Source: an uncultured Clostridia bacterium | GTDB taxonomy: Bacteria; Bacillota; Clostridia; Peptostreptococcales; Anaerovoracaceae | Assembly (NCBI GenBank): GCA_934277495.1 | Contig: CAKQUI010000086.1 | Location: 1-9,878 of the forward strand | Reading direction: 5' to 3' | Length of the DNA: 9,878 nucleotides | Shown: positions 1-7,066 of the stretch, piece after piece | Layout: every line of letters starts with the position of its first letter | Numbering within the stretch: position 1 is the stretch's first letter | Notes under the pieces: generated by a model | Database searches by the model: none | The model's input: only the letters and a program-made list of their open reading frames with translations | Told to the model about the DNA's origin: nothing | Translations under genes and position numbers: made by a program

Positions 1-92
1 AACCTACCCTTTCTGATGTTTTTTACATTTGGATTGTACTTTATTGGCAAGTAATTTGCAATAGATAATGAATAAAACTTAAAATTCAGAAT

Positions 93-146
93 TTCTTAAG
101 CCTGATTCTTAAACGATTCTTAAATATTTAAACTGTTTTTTCTTAA
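93..146 (+). promoter_or_regulatory. TTCTTAA repeat array, candidate operator of the two-component system
   Basis: Four exact copies of TTCTTAA lie in the same orientation at 93-99, 106-112, 117-123 and 140-146. Their start-to-start spacings are 13, 11 and 23 bases, close to one, one and two helical turns. OmpR/PhoB-family regulators typically bind direct repeats spaced about 11 bp as tandem dimers, and the next gene encodes such a regulator. The last copy falls where a -35 element should be, so the array could serve autoactivation. The repeats are seen; binding by this regulator is inferred. Confidence 0.5.
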
Positions 147-155
147 TGTGTTTTA

Positions 156-164
156 TGGCATAAT
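156..164 (+). promoter_or_regulatory. Probable extended -10 promoter for the response regulator and kinase
   Basis: TGGCATAAT at 156-164 is an extended -10 element (TG, one base, then CATAAT) 21 bases before the response regulator start. The -35 position holds only a T-run that runs into the last TTCTTAA repeat, which suggests an activator-dependent promoter. Ribosome binding sequences GGAGG (171-175) and AAGGAA (180-184) follow. The rest of 1-92 is AT-rich, and I see no gene or tail of a gene in it. Confidence 0.45.
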
Positions 165-185
165 GACCATGGAGGTTGAAAGGAA

Positions 186-869
186 ATGTACAACATATTG
201 ATATGTGATGATGAGAAAGATATCGTTTCAGCGCTGAAGATATATCTGAGCGGAAGCGGATATAGAACATATGAAGCTTACGACGGGCAGCAGGCTCTGG
301 ATGTCATCGAGGAGAATGATATACATCTGGTGCTGCTGGATATAATGATGCCGGGTATAGATGGTATCGAAGTTCTGAGCAGGATACGCAGGGATCGGAA
401 CATACCTGTGATATTTCTAACAGCTAAAAGCGAAGACACTGACAAGATACTCGGACTTGATGTAGGTGCAGATGACTACGTGACCAAACCTTTCAACCCT
501 GTCGAGCTGATGGCAAGGGTAAAATCACAGCTCAGGCGTTATATGGTCCTTGGTGCTGCTCCTGACAGGTGCGATACTATGCGGGCAGGGGATATAGAAA
601 TCGATGACAGATCAAGAGAGGTAAGGATGATGGGGGAGCCTGTGAGTCTTACACCAAAAGAATACGGCATACTTAAGTTCCTTATGGAAAACAAAGGAAA
701 GGTATTTTCTCCCAGGGACATATACAAGGCAGTATGGAAAGAAAATTCCTTCGGCACTGAGGGAACAGTTGCCGTACATATAAGACATCTGCGGGAGAAA
801 CTGGAAATAGACCCTGAGCAGCCAAGACAGATAAAAGTCGTATGGGGTCAGGGGTACAAGATCGATTAA
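186..869 (+). CDS. OmpR/PhoB-family response regulator
   Basis: This is the DNA-binding response regulator of the two-component system; it is phosphorylated by the kinase encoded directly downstream and would control transcription. Residues 1-120 form a receiver domain with the acidic pair D8-D9, phosphoacceptor D52 in LLDIMMPG, T79 in IFLTAK and the conserved lysine K101 in TKPF. Residues about 128-227 form a winged-helix output domain with the usual LTPKEYGILKFL and VAVHIRHLREKLE segments. The length of 227 aa is typical of the family (VanR/PhoP-like). The start is supported by GGAGG and AAGGAA just upstream. The kinase start lies 13 bases after the stop, so the two are co-transcribed. The regulon is unknown, because no transporter or other target gene is adjacent within the window. 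Confidence 0.95.
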   Translation: MYNILICDDEKDIVSALKIYLSGSGYRTYEAYDGQQALDVIEENDIHLVLLDIMMPGIDGIEVLSRIRRDRNIPVIFLTAKSEDTDKILGLDVGADDYVTKPFNPVELMARVKSQLRRYMVLGAAPDRCDTMRAGDIEIDDRSREVRMMGEPVSLTPKEYGILKFLMENKGKVFSPRDIYKAVWKENSFGTEGTVAVHIRHLREKLEIDPEQPRQIKVVWGQGYKID

Positions 870-882
870 AGAGGTGGTCAGG

Positions 883-2796
883 ATGAATGATTATAAAAAC
901 AAAAGGGTATTGATGGCAGCGGCGTATATCATTATGATACTATGTTTTGCATCGGCAGCGTTTTCAGGGATCGTGGTGGCGGACAATCTTTCGAATCAGT
1001 ATTATTCCTCCGGGGCAAATGCCTGTGATGATATCAGGCTGATGTGTATGGATCGTGCCTATGATGATATATCCGGGTATATCGGAAGCGGTGAGTTTGA
1101 CGAATATGACAGCGATGGTAATCCGACGGGATATCTGAAAAAGGAACTTTCAGATGAAGAGCTGGTGTCAGGAGAAAACAAATCGGACGTTTTTGCATAT
1201 ACCATCAGGAATGGCAAAGATGTCATAAAACGTGTGAACCCTGATCTGATAAAGGCATATGACAGCGGCAGCAGCGATATAGCAGAACATACATATCATA
1301 TAAGTGATTATGAGGGGGATTGCAAAATAGATATATATGTGGGCGATATCAGAAGCGGCGGTCTGCCGGAATCGCTTCAGAAAACTGCAGTACCATTGAT
1401 GAAAATGTATGAGTACAGGATACCGGCAGCTGTCATACTGGTGATCGGTTCTGCAGCAGCATTGATACTGCTTGTCATACTGATGGTTTCGGCATACAGG
1501 AAAAAGAGCGGCCGCTATCTCAGATACATTCCTCTTGATATTTCAGCAGCCGCTGCTGCAGTGATCGTTGCTGCAGCTGTATCAGTTGCCTTTAGTTTTG
1601 ACATTACTAATATCGATGCGCTCTTTGCGTCATTTACTGTCTGCACTGCTATATCATCTCTGGCAGTTACAGGCTGGCTGATACTGTTTGCTGCACGTGC
1701 AGGGCAGGGCAGATGGTGGAGGAGTACGGCTGTATACTTCGTGGTTGCCAAAGCTGCAGGCTGGATCATTTCGAGATCCGCTGCTGTTATACGGGGGCTG
1801 CCGCTGGTCTGGAAAACAGTTCTCATTTATATGGCAGGTGCTTTAGTGAATCTGGTGATAATGCTGACTGCACTTACGTATCCATATAGCCCTGCAATAC
1901 CTTTCATAATGTGGATCGTGGGCTTTGCCGTTACAGGAAGATTCGTGTATATTACAGTGACCAGTCTGAAAACGATAAAGATGGGAGCCGAGCATATCGC
2001 TGCTGGTGAATTTGAATACAGGATAGACGAAAAAGGGATGTATCACGATATAAAAGAGCATGCTGAAACGTTGAACAATATCGGAAAGGGTCTTTCTGCA
2101 GCTGTTGATGAGAAGATGAAAAGCGAGCGTATGAAAACTGCTCTTATCACAAACGTCTCGCATGATATCAAGACTCCGCTCACATCGATAATAAATTACG
2201 TCGATCTGCTGCAGAAAGAGGAGCTGGACAATGATAATGCCAGTGAGTATATAAAAGTGCTTGAGAGACAGTCTCAGCGTCTCAGGAGGCTTATAGATGA
2301 CCTGACAGAAGCCTCAAAAACTTCGACAGGGAATATAGAACTGGATATGTCGCCCTGTGATGTCGGCGTGATGATGTCACAGCTGATGGGAGAGTACAAG
2401 GAAAAAGCAGAGAAAGCAGAACTGACAATGCTAATGGACATACCGAAGGAGCCGGTAATGATAATGGCTGATGGAAGACGTTTGTGGAGAGTTCTCGACA
2501 ATCTGATGAACAATATATGCAAATATTCACTGCCTGGTTCACGAGTATATCAGAATCTCGCAGCAGAAAACGGTAAAGCTGTACTGACTTACAGGAACAT
2601 ATCGAAATATGAACTTGATATATCGCCGGATGAACTTACAGGCAGATTTGTCAGAGGAGACAGATCCAGACATACCGAAGGAAGCGGACTTGGACTTTCC
2701 ATAGCTGAAGATCTGACAAAGCTCCAGGGCGGCACGTTCAGTATAGACACGGACGGAGATCTGTTCAAGGTAACGCTGACTTTCGATACCATATAA
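883..2796 (+). CDS. Membrane sensor histidine kinase
   Basis: This is the sensor kinase partner of the upstream regulator, about 637 aa. A GTG at 874 is in frame, but ATG 883 is preferred because the GAGGTGG ribosome binding site (871-877) sits just before it. Visible parts, in order: an N-terminal membrane segment (about 9-33), an extracytoplasmic region (about 34-180), a cluster of five or so hydrophobic segments (about 181-360), a HAMP-like linker, a HisKA domain with NVSHDIKTP and phosphoacceptor H427, and a HATPase domain with an N box around LDNLMNN (N540, N543, N544) and a GSGLGL glycine box (600-605). The usual DxGxG G1 box is not recognisable; the segment reads RNISKYELDIS then RFVRGD. 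I recall this layout from other clostridial kinases, so it is probably lineage-typical rather than inactivating. The signal sensed is unknown. Confidence 0.93.
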   Translation: MNDYKNKRVLMAAAYIIMILCFASAAFSGIVVADNLSNQYYSSGANACDDIRLMCMDRAYDDISGYIGSGEFDEYDSDGNPTGYLKKELSDEELVSGENKSDVFAYTIRNGKDVIKRVNPDLIKAYDSGSSDIAEHTYHISDYEGDCKIDIYVGDIRSGGLPESLQKTAVPLMKMYEYRIPAAVILVIGSAAALILLVILMVSAYRKKSGRYLRYIPLDISAAAAAVIVAAAVSVAFSFDITNIDALFASFTVCTAISSLAVTGWLILFAARAGQGRWWRSTAVYFVVAKAAGWIISRSAAVIRGLPLVWKTVLIYMAGALVNLVIMLTALTYPYSPAIPFIMWIVGFAVTGRFVYITVTSLKTIKMGAEHIAAGEFEYRIDEKGMYHDIKEHAETLNNIGKGLSAAVDEKMKSERMKTALITNVSHDIKTPLTSIINYVDLLQKEELDNDNASEYIKVLERQSQRLRRLIDDLTEASKTSTGNIELDMSPCDVGVMMSQLMGEYKEKAEKAELTMLMDIPKEPVMIMADGRRLWRVLDNLMNNICKYSLPGSRVYQNLAAENGKAVLTYRNISKYELDISPDELTGRFVRGDRSRHTEGSGLGLSIAEDLTKLQGGTFSIDTDGDLFKVTLTFDTI

Positions 2797-2817
2797 TATA
2801 AAACTTATATATGATTT

Positions 2818-2858
2818 AAAAACATGCTGCAGACATATTATATCTGCAGCATGTTTTT
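2818..2858 (+). terminator. Intrinsic terminator after the histidine kinase
   Basis: A perfect 16-bp inverted repeat (2818-2833 with 2843-2858) encloses a 9-base loop. Its 3' arm ends in five T, and the 5' arm starts with five A, so it may also act on minus-strand transcripts. It begins 22 bases after the kinase stop and separates the two-component unit from the tmk operon. Confidence 0.9.
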
Positions 2859-2863
2859 CTGTC

Positions 2864-2939
2864 CGGATATTATCTGATGAACGATAAATACTTTTGTTGT
2901 ATGTTTGCATTTTATATATTCCTATCAGCAGGGTATCCG
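2864..2939. repeat. Interrupted inverted repeat upstream of the tmk operon promoter
   Basis: CGGATA (2864-2869) plus CTGAT (2874-2878) are mirrored by ATCAG (2924-2928) plus TATCCG (2934-2939). The half-sites are about 60 bp apart centre to centre around an AT-rich core, and the right half abuts the -10 element at 2940. It could be a DNA operator with looped half-sites, or chance. Confidence 0.3.
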
Positions 2940-2948
2940 TGGTATAAT
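2940..2948 (+). promoter_or_regulatory. Extended -10 promoter of the tmk-holB-ricT-trmN6 operon
   Basis: TGGTATAAT at 2940-2948 is a perfect extended -10 element (TG, one base, TATAAT). No convincing -35 hexamer is found 16-18 bp upstream, which fits an extended -10 promoter. Transcription would start near 2955, about 59 bases before the first gene at 3014. No terminator is seen between here and the end of trmN6. Confidence 0.6.
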
Positions 2949-3013
2949 AAAAGCTACGGTAATTTAAACGTTACATGATACAGGCTTTGGAGGCCGGGTA
3001 TAAAGGGGCAGAT

Positions 3014-3379
3014 ATGACAGTATTAAAGATATTGTTCATGCTGATGCTTATAGTGCCGATAGCTGTTTTCATGATCTACATGCTTGTCAGGATGATAGAT
3101 GATATGAACCTGTCGATAAAGAACCGCAGGGCTGGTAAACAGGGCTCAGCATCTGCAGGAGCAAGGACAAGACGAAGCAGCGGATACAGCAGGCATGAGG
3201 CAGGAACACATGAACATAAAAAGCCGCACGCCGGCAGTCCTGATAAAAACGCACATATCAAAGAACCTGACCGCCGTCGCAGAAGTAAAGATGACGAGCG
3301 GACAGATAGCAGACGTAAAAGACGCAAGATCAGGAAAAAAAGAAAAAAAGAACGGAGAGACAAAGAGCAGCAGATATGA
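3014..3379 (+). CDS. Small membrane-anchored, strongly basic protein of unknown function
   Basis: I do not recognise this family. The frame is open from ATG 2975, but that codon has no ribosome binding site; ATG 3014 follows AAGGGG (3003-3008) and starts directly with a membrane segment, giving 121 aa. Residues about 3-27 (LKILFMLMLIVPIAVFMIYM and following) are one transmembrane helix. The rest is hydrophilic, low-complexity and very rich in Arg and Lys, ending in clusters such as RRKRRKIRKKRKKERR. The tail is expected to be cytoplasmic by the positive-inside rule and to bind an anionic partner such as nucleic acid or lipid; that is inference. Its stop overlaps the tmk start as ATGA, so it is the first gene of the operon and translationally coupled to tmk. 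Against a spurious frame are the ribosome binding site, the coupling and the coherent TM-plus-tail architecture. Confidence 0.72.
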   Translation: MTVLKILFMLMLIVPIAVFMIYMLVRMIDDMNLSIKNRRAGKQGSASAGARTRRSSGYSRHEAGTHEHKKPHAGSPDKNAHIKEPDRRRRSKDDERTDSRRKRRKIRKKRKKERRDKEQQI

Positions 3380-4008
3380 GAAGAGGACACTTTATATCTT
3401 TTGAAGGAATGGACGGATCAGGGAAGTCTACACAGATCAGTAAACTTAAGGCATATTTTGAAGACAAGGATTATCAGGTAGTCCTGACAAGGGAACCGGG
3501 TGGAACAGATATAGGCGAGAAACTCAGGACTATGATCCTTGACCCGGCAAACAGCAGCATGACTCCGATGGCAGAGGCTCTGATGTATGCAGCATCCAGA
3601 GCGCAGCATGTCGAAGAGATAATAAAGCCTGCTGTTGACAGCGGCAAAGTCGTGATATGTGACAGATTCGTTGATTCCAGTATAGCATATCAGGGTGCAG
3701 GAAGAGGTCTCGGCAAATGTGTGAGCATAATAAACGAGTACGCCGTAGGAGGCTGCATGCCTGATCTGACATTCCTGCTGGATATAGTGCCGGGAGCCAG
3801 CACAGAACGTATAGGCGGCAGGGCCAAGGACAGGATAGAGCTTGAAGGACAGTCTTTCCATGATGCGGTCTATGATGAGTACTGCAGGCTTGCTGAAAAC
3901 TTTCCGGAGAGGATAGCGAGGATAGACGCTTCGGGAGAGATAGAGGATATACAGAGAAAAATAACTGCACGTATAGAGCAGCTGATAGGGAAAGACGACA
4001 GTTTATAG
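3376..4008 (+). CDS. tmk: Thymidylate kinase
   Basis: Thymidylate kinase phosphorylates dTMP to dTDP with ATP, an essential cytosolic step of dTTP synthesis. The 210-aa protein has the P-loop GMDGSGKST (11-19), the TREPGG motif (38-43) of the dTMP site, the DRFVDSSIAYQG motif (96-107), and a LID-type segment ERIGGRAKDRIE. Length and motif order are normal for the bacterial enzyme. The start overlaps the upstream stop by ATGA with only a weak AAAGAG ribosome binding site, which points to translational coupling. It is followed after 2 bases by holB, an arrangement conserved in Firmicutes and linking nucleotide supply to the replisome. Isoleucine is almost always ATA here (18 of 20). Confidence 0.97.
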   Translation: MRRGHFISFEGMDGSGKSTQISKLKAYFEDKDYQVVLTREPGGTDIGEKLRTMILDPANSSMTPMAEALMYAASRAQHVEEIIKPAVDSGKVVICDRFVDSSIAYQGAGRGLGKCVSIINEYAVGGCMPDLTFLLDIVPGASTERIGGRAKDRIELEGQSFHDAVYDEYCRLAENFPERIARIDASGEIEDIQRKITARIEQLIGKDDSL

Positions 4009-4010
4009 AT

Positions 4011-4823
4011 ATGTATTTCAAAAATCGTAAAGATAACGAAAAACTGACCGCCAGACTGGAGAAAGCCGTCAGACAGAACAGAGTATCACATGCTTATATA
4101 TTCGAAGGCGACAACTGTATCGACAAGAAGTCCTTTGCAGAAAGTTTTGCCAAGGGGATACTGTGCGGAGACAGACGTGGAGACAACTGCGGAGGATGCA
4201 GTATATGCAGCAAAATAGATCATGGCAATCATGAAGACGTTATATATGTAGGGGACGGGAGCGAATCCATAAAGGATGCACAGATACTCTCGCTTCAGGA
4301 CAGGCTGAAAATAAAACCTTTCGGAGACCGCAACATCGTTATAATAAACGGCAGCGATACTATGACGCCGAGAGCCCAGAACAGGCTTCTGAAAACTCTT
4401 GAAGAACCTCAGGGCAATACGGTGATCATGCTGCTGTCAGAGAATATGGAGAATCTTCTCCAGACGATACAGTCAAGATGTGTCAAGTTCAAGATAAACA
4501 ATTTCGGCACCGACGGATATTCCTTTATGGATGAACAGTCCGCAGAGATAGCCGAGATGGCGCTTCAGAAGAAGCCGTTCTATATGCTTGCATCTTCTGC
4601 CGAAAAACTGCTGAAAGAACCTGAAAACACAGGAGCGTTCCTCGACAGCCTGCAGCTTTATTACAGGAATCTGCTGATCGGTAAACAAGGGGAGATATCC
4701 CGTTACAGCGATGAAGAGCTGATAGCTGCAGTACATGAAATAGAGGATGCCCGCAGAAAGATAAAACAGGGTGTATCAGCCGTATATGCTATAAAAAATC
4801 TACTTTTGAAAATCGGAGGATAA
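4011..4823 (+). CDS. holB: DNA polymerase III subunit delta' (clamp loader)
   Basis: This is the delta' subunit of the clamp-loader complex, an AAA+ protein that helps load the sliding clamp on primed DNA. At 270 aa it is somewhat shorter than many delta' proteins. Residues 25-31 (VSHAYIF) are the typical start of the domain. The Walker A region is degenerate (G33 to K40, with DNCIDK in place of the usual P-loop), as expected for a non-ATP-binding delta'. Cys52, Cys60, Cys63 and Cys66 form the zinc module of the family. The segments VIIINGSDTMTPRAQNRLLK, TLEEPQGNTVIMLL and QTIQSRCVKF, with the SRC motif, are diagnostic. No good ribosome binding site precedes ATG 4011 two bases after the tmk stop, so coupling is likely. 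A short tau/gamma-like paralogue is less likely, given the lost P-loop and the ricT neighbour. Confidence 0.95.
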   Translation: MYFKNRKDNEKLTARLEKAVRQNRVSHAYIFEGDNCIDKKSFAESFAKGILCGDRRGDNCGGCSICSKIDHGNHEDVIYVGDGSESIKDAQILSLQDRLKIKPFGDRNIVIINGSDTMTPRAQNRLLKTLEEPQGNTVIMLLSENMENLLQTIQSRCVKFKINNFGTDGYSFMDEQSAEIAEMALQKKPFYMLASSAEKLLKEPENTGAFLDSLQLYYRNLLIGKQGEISRYSDEELIAAVHEIEDARRKIKQGVSAVYAIKNLLLKIGG

Positions 4824-4826
4824 GAT

Positions 4827-5759
4827 ATGATAAAAGTTGTAGGTGTAAAATTCAAGGAGGCCGGCAAGCTGTATTATTTCAGTCCAGGCGGCATCAGTGT
4901 TGAAAAGGGCGACAATGTCATAGTCGAGACTGCAAGGGGACTTGAATTCGGTACTGTGACAATGGGTGAGACAGAGATCAAAGAGTCGGATGTGGTCGCT
5001 CCGCTGAAGAATATAATCCGCAAGGCTACCGAAAAGGACTGTAAAAAACACAAGCAGAACCTTGAAAAGAAATCAGAGGCCCTGAGGATATGTCAGGAAA
5101 AGATCGATGCACACAACCTTGAGATGAAGCTCATAGACGTAGAATATACTTTTGACAACAGTAAAGTCGTTTTTTACTTCACTGCTGACGGCAGAGTGGA
5201 TTTCAGAGAGCTGGTAAAGGATCTGGCGTCTGTATTCAGGATGAGGATCGAGCTGAGGCAGATAGGTGTGAGAGACGAGGCCAAGATGCTGGGAGGCGTA
5301 GGCAACTGCGGCCGTGGTCTTTGCTGCAATACATGGCTGGCAGATTTCGAGCCGGTATCAATAAAAATGGCCAAAGTCCAGAATCTGTCGCTGAATCCTT
5401 CGAAGATATCAGGAATATGCGGCAGGCTTATGTGCTGCCTTAAATTCGAAAACGAGGTATACACTCATCTCAAGAAGGGTATGCCGTCAACCGGCGAAAG
5501 GATAAAGACGCCTGATGGTATAGCAGTAGTCACAGATGTGAACATACTTGAGAACAAGATAAAGACAAGACTGGTCCTTGAGGAACGTGACAAGAAGAAA
5601 GACACAGAAGAAAAACTCAGTACTGAATTTTATGTGTACGGAAAAGAAGAAATAAAGCGTATGTCAAAGAAGAACCACAATCACAATAAACGCGACAATG
5701 ACTTTGACAATATGGATAAAGAGACTATAAAAGAAATAAAGAAACTTATGAAAGACTGA
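4827..5759 (+). CDS. ricT: RicT/YaaT, PSP1-domain protein
   Basis: RicT (YaaT, PSP1 family) in Bacillus subtilis works with RicA and RicF in an Fe-S-containing complex that promotes RNase Y-dependent mRNA maturation and affects sporulation and biofilm onset. The 310-aa protein begins with the family's VVGVKFKEAGKLYYFSP segment and has the two cysteine clusters CGRGLCC (161-167) and CGRLMCC (198-204), the likely iron-sulfur ligand region. The C-terminal 60 or so residues are charged and Lys-rich (KKNHNHNKRDND), a variable tail. GGAGGA at 4815-4820, inside the end of holB, is a strong ribosome binding site 6 bases before ATG 4827. ricA and ricF are not in this window; they are usually encoded elsewhere. 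The holB-ricT order matches B. subtilis. Confidence 0.94.
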   Translation: MIKVVGVKFKEAGKLYYFSPGGISVEKGDNVIVETARGLEFGTVTMGETEIKESDVVAPLKNIIRKATEKDCKKHKQNLEKKSEALRICQEKIDAHNLEMKLIDVEYTFDNSKVVFYFTADGRVDFRELVKDLASVFRMRIELRQIGVRDEAKMLGGVGNCGRGLCCNTWLADFEPVSIKMAKVQNLSLNPSKISGICGRLMCCLKFENEVYTHLKKGMPSTGERIKTPDGIAVVTDVNILENKIKTRLVLEERDKKKDTEEKLSTEFYVYGKEEIKRMSKKNHNHNKRDNDFDNMDKETIKEIKKLMKD

Positions 5760-5760
5760 T

Positions 5761-6525
5761 ATGAAACAGGATATTCTATATGATGGCGAGAAGATCGATG
5801 AAACAGGATTCGGGGCAATGAGACTTATACAGGCACCGGATGAATTCTGTTACGGAATCGATGCCGTGCTGCTGGCTGACTTTGCATGTTCGTTTCTTGA
5901 TAAACCGTATTCAGCAGTGGATCTTGGTACAGGAACAGGCATAATACCGATAGTTATGAATCACAAGAAAAAAGCACGCCGGATCGATGCTGTGGAGGTG
6001 CAGCATGCTTCTGCAGCCCGTGCAGAGCGAAGCATGAGGCTGAACGGGCTGGAAAATATAATCAGTATCATCGAAGCAGACGTCAAAGATATAAATAAAT
6101 GCGATGCGGGGCTTTATGCAGGATGTGCCGATATGGTGACGACGAATCCTCCATATGTCGCCAGAGGCAGCGGGCTTTGCAATGGCAGCGAAGCAAGATT
6201 CATTGCACGTCAGGAGACTACTGCTGATCTTGATGATTTTGTAAAGTCTGCATCATGGCTTATAAGAGAAAAGGGACATTTCTGTATGGTGCACCGGCCT
6301 TCAAGACTTGCAGACATAATATGCAGCTGCAGGAAATACAGACTTGAACCTAAGGACATAAGATTCGTGTCGCCGCATAAGGAAAGTATACCGAATATAG
6401 TTCTTGTACACTGTGTCAAAGGCGGTGGCAGCGAGCTGAACTTTATGAAAACGCTGCATGTATATGATAAAGACGGCAGTTACAGTGCCGGTGTAATGGA
6501 CATATATGAGCGTACAGAAAAGTGA
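5761..6525 (+). CDS. trmN6: tRNA1(Val) (adenine(37)-N6)-methyltransferase-like protein
   Basis: This is a class I SAM-dependent N6-adenine methyltransferase of the TrmN6/YabB family; the E. coli member modifies A37 of tRNA1(Val), while the exact substrate in Firmicutes is less certain. The 254-aa protein has motif I VDLGTGTGIIPIV (about 58-70), the acidic motif II (VEVQ) and the catalytic motif IV NPPYVARGSG. The ending YSAGVMDIYE is typical of the YabB group. ATG 5761 follows the ricT stop by one base and has no clear ribosome binding site, so expression probably depends on coupling to ricT. In B. subtilis yabA lies between these two genes; it is absent here. The gene ends 13 bases from the stop of the convergent spmB. 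Confidence 0.93.
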   Translation: MKQDILYDGEKIDETGFGAMRLIQAPDEFCYGIDAVLLADFACSFLDKPYSAVDLGTGTGIIPIVMNHKKKARRIDAVEVQHASAARAERSMRLNGLENIISIIEADVKDINKCDAGLYAGCADMVTTNPPYVARGSGLCNGSEARFIARQETTADLDDFVKSASWLIREKGHFCMVHRPSRLADIICSCRKYRLEPKDIRFVSPHKESIPNIVLVHCVKGGGSELNFMKTLHVYDKDGSYSAGVMDIYERTEK

Positions 6526-6538
6526 TCCGGAAGAATAC

Positions 6539-7066
6539 TCATATGAAATAGCATATATAAACAGAGGCCAGTATCCCGGCTGCATAACCTATGAGACCTG
6601 CTGCAAAAGCGTGTCTCATTTTTTTTACAGCTGTTACACTGAAATAGAGTGCAAGGACGTAAAAAACTGTTTCGCAGCTTCCTACCATTACTGAAGCAGC
6701 TCTGCCGGCAAGGGTGTCTGTACCGGTCTTTTCCATGATCTTCTCTACGACGACCAGAGAACCGCTTCCGGAAACAGGCCGCAGAAGGATTATGGAGGTG
6801 AGGTCCTCAGGTATGCCTATGAGCTCCAGGAAAGGCTTGAGAAAATCTTCTATGACACCCATGGCGCCTGACGTTGTCAGTGCTTCTATAGCAATGAATA
6901 TACCGATTATGAAAGGCAGTATATCGAAACAGGTATCAAGTCCTTCACGGGCTCCTTCGATGAAAGTATCATATACAGGTATCTTTTTTATCAATCCGAA
7001 TATCAGTATACCTCCGATAAGTACAGGCAGGAACAGTACGGAGAAAAGACTCAGTATATCAGACAT
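6539..7066 (-). CDS. spmB: Spore maturation protein B, Gate-domain membrane protein
   Basis: SpmB acts with SpmA in spore core dehydration and heat resistance in Bacillus and Clostridium; both belong to the nucleoside-recognition/Gate membrane family. From ATG 7066 it is 175 aa, close to B. subtilis SpmB. An in-frame ATG at 7084 exists, but AAGGAAG lies just upstream of 7066, and this start makes the classic 8-base overlap ATGTCTGA with spmA. There are about four to five membrane segments, including VLFLPVLIGGILIFGLI at the N-terminus and a C-terminal pair. The central stretch LLRPVSGSGSL then VGSCETVFYVLALYF is the conserved family signature. The 3' end contains a plus-strand terminator of trmN6. 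No minus-strand terminator is obvious after the stop. Confidence 0.94.
   Translation of the reverse strand: MSDILSLFSVLFLPVLIGGILIFGLIKKIPVYDTFIEGAREGLDTCFDILPFIIGIFIAIEALTTSGAMGVIEDFLKPFLELIGIPEDLTSIILLRPVSGSGSLVVVEKIMEKTGTDTLAGRAASVMVGSCETVFYVLALYFSVTAVKKMRHAFAAGLIGYAAGILASVYICYFI
6591..6626 (+). terminator. Intrinsic terminator of the trmN6 operon, inside the spmB coding region
   Basis: ATGAGAC (6591-6597) pairs perfectly with GTCTCAT (6613-6619); eight T follow, running 6619-6626. A small inner GC pair around AAAA may extend the stem. The T-run is on the plus strand only, so it would stop transcripts coming from trmN6, about 100 bases after its stop codon. It lies within codons of spmB on the other strand, so the trmN6 mRNA end would be antisense to the spmB 3' end. 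Confidence 0.7.

Noticed and set aside
1515..2910. Several minus-strand open frames of 67-123 aa opposite the histidine kinase
   Set aside because: All are antisense to a coherent kinase sequence, lack ribosome binding sites and show no family motifs.
2975..3013. Upstream ATG 2975 as start of the basic membrane protein
   Set aside because: No ribosome binding site precedes it and it is only about 20 bases from the predicted transcription start; ATG 3014 has AAGGGG and begins at the membrane helix.
4121..4220. Inactivating loss of the Walker A motif in holB
   Set aside because: Delta' subunits are commonly non-ATP-binding with a degenerate P-loop, so this is normal for the family.
6506..6694. 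62-aa plus-strand open frame overlapping the trmN6 end and spmB
   Set aside because: No ribosome binding site, cysteine- and tyrosine-rich composition without family resemblance, and antisense to the clearly real spmB.
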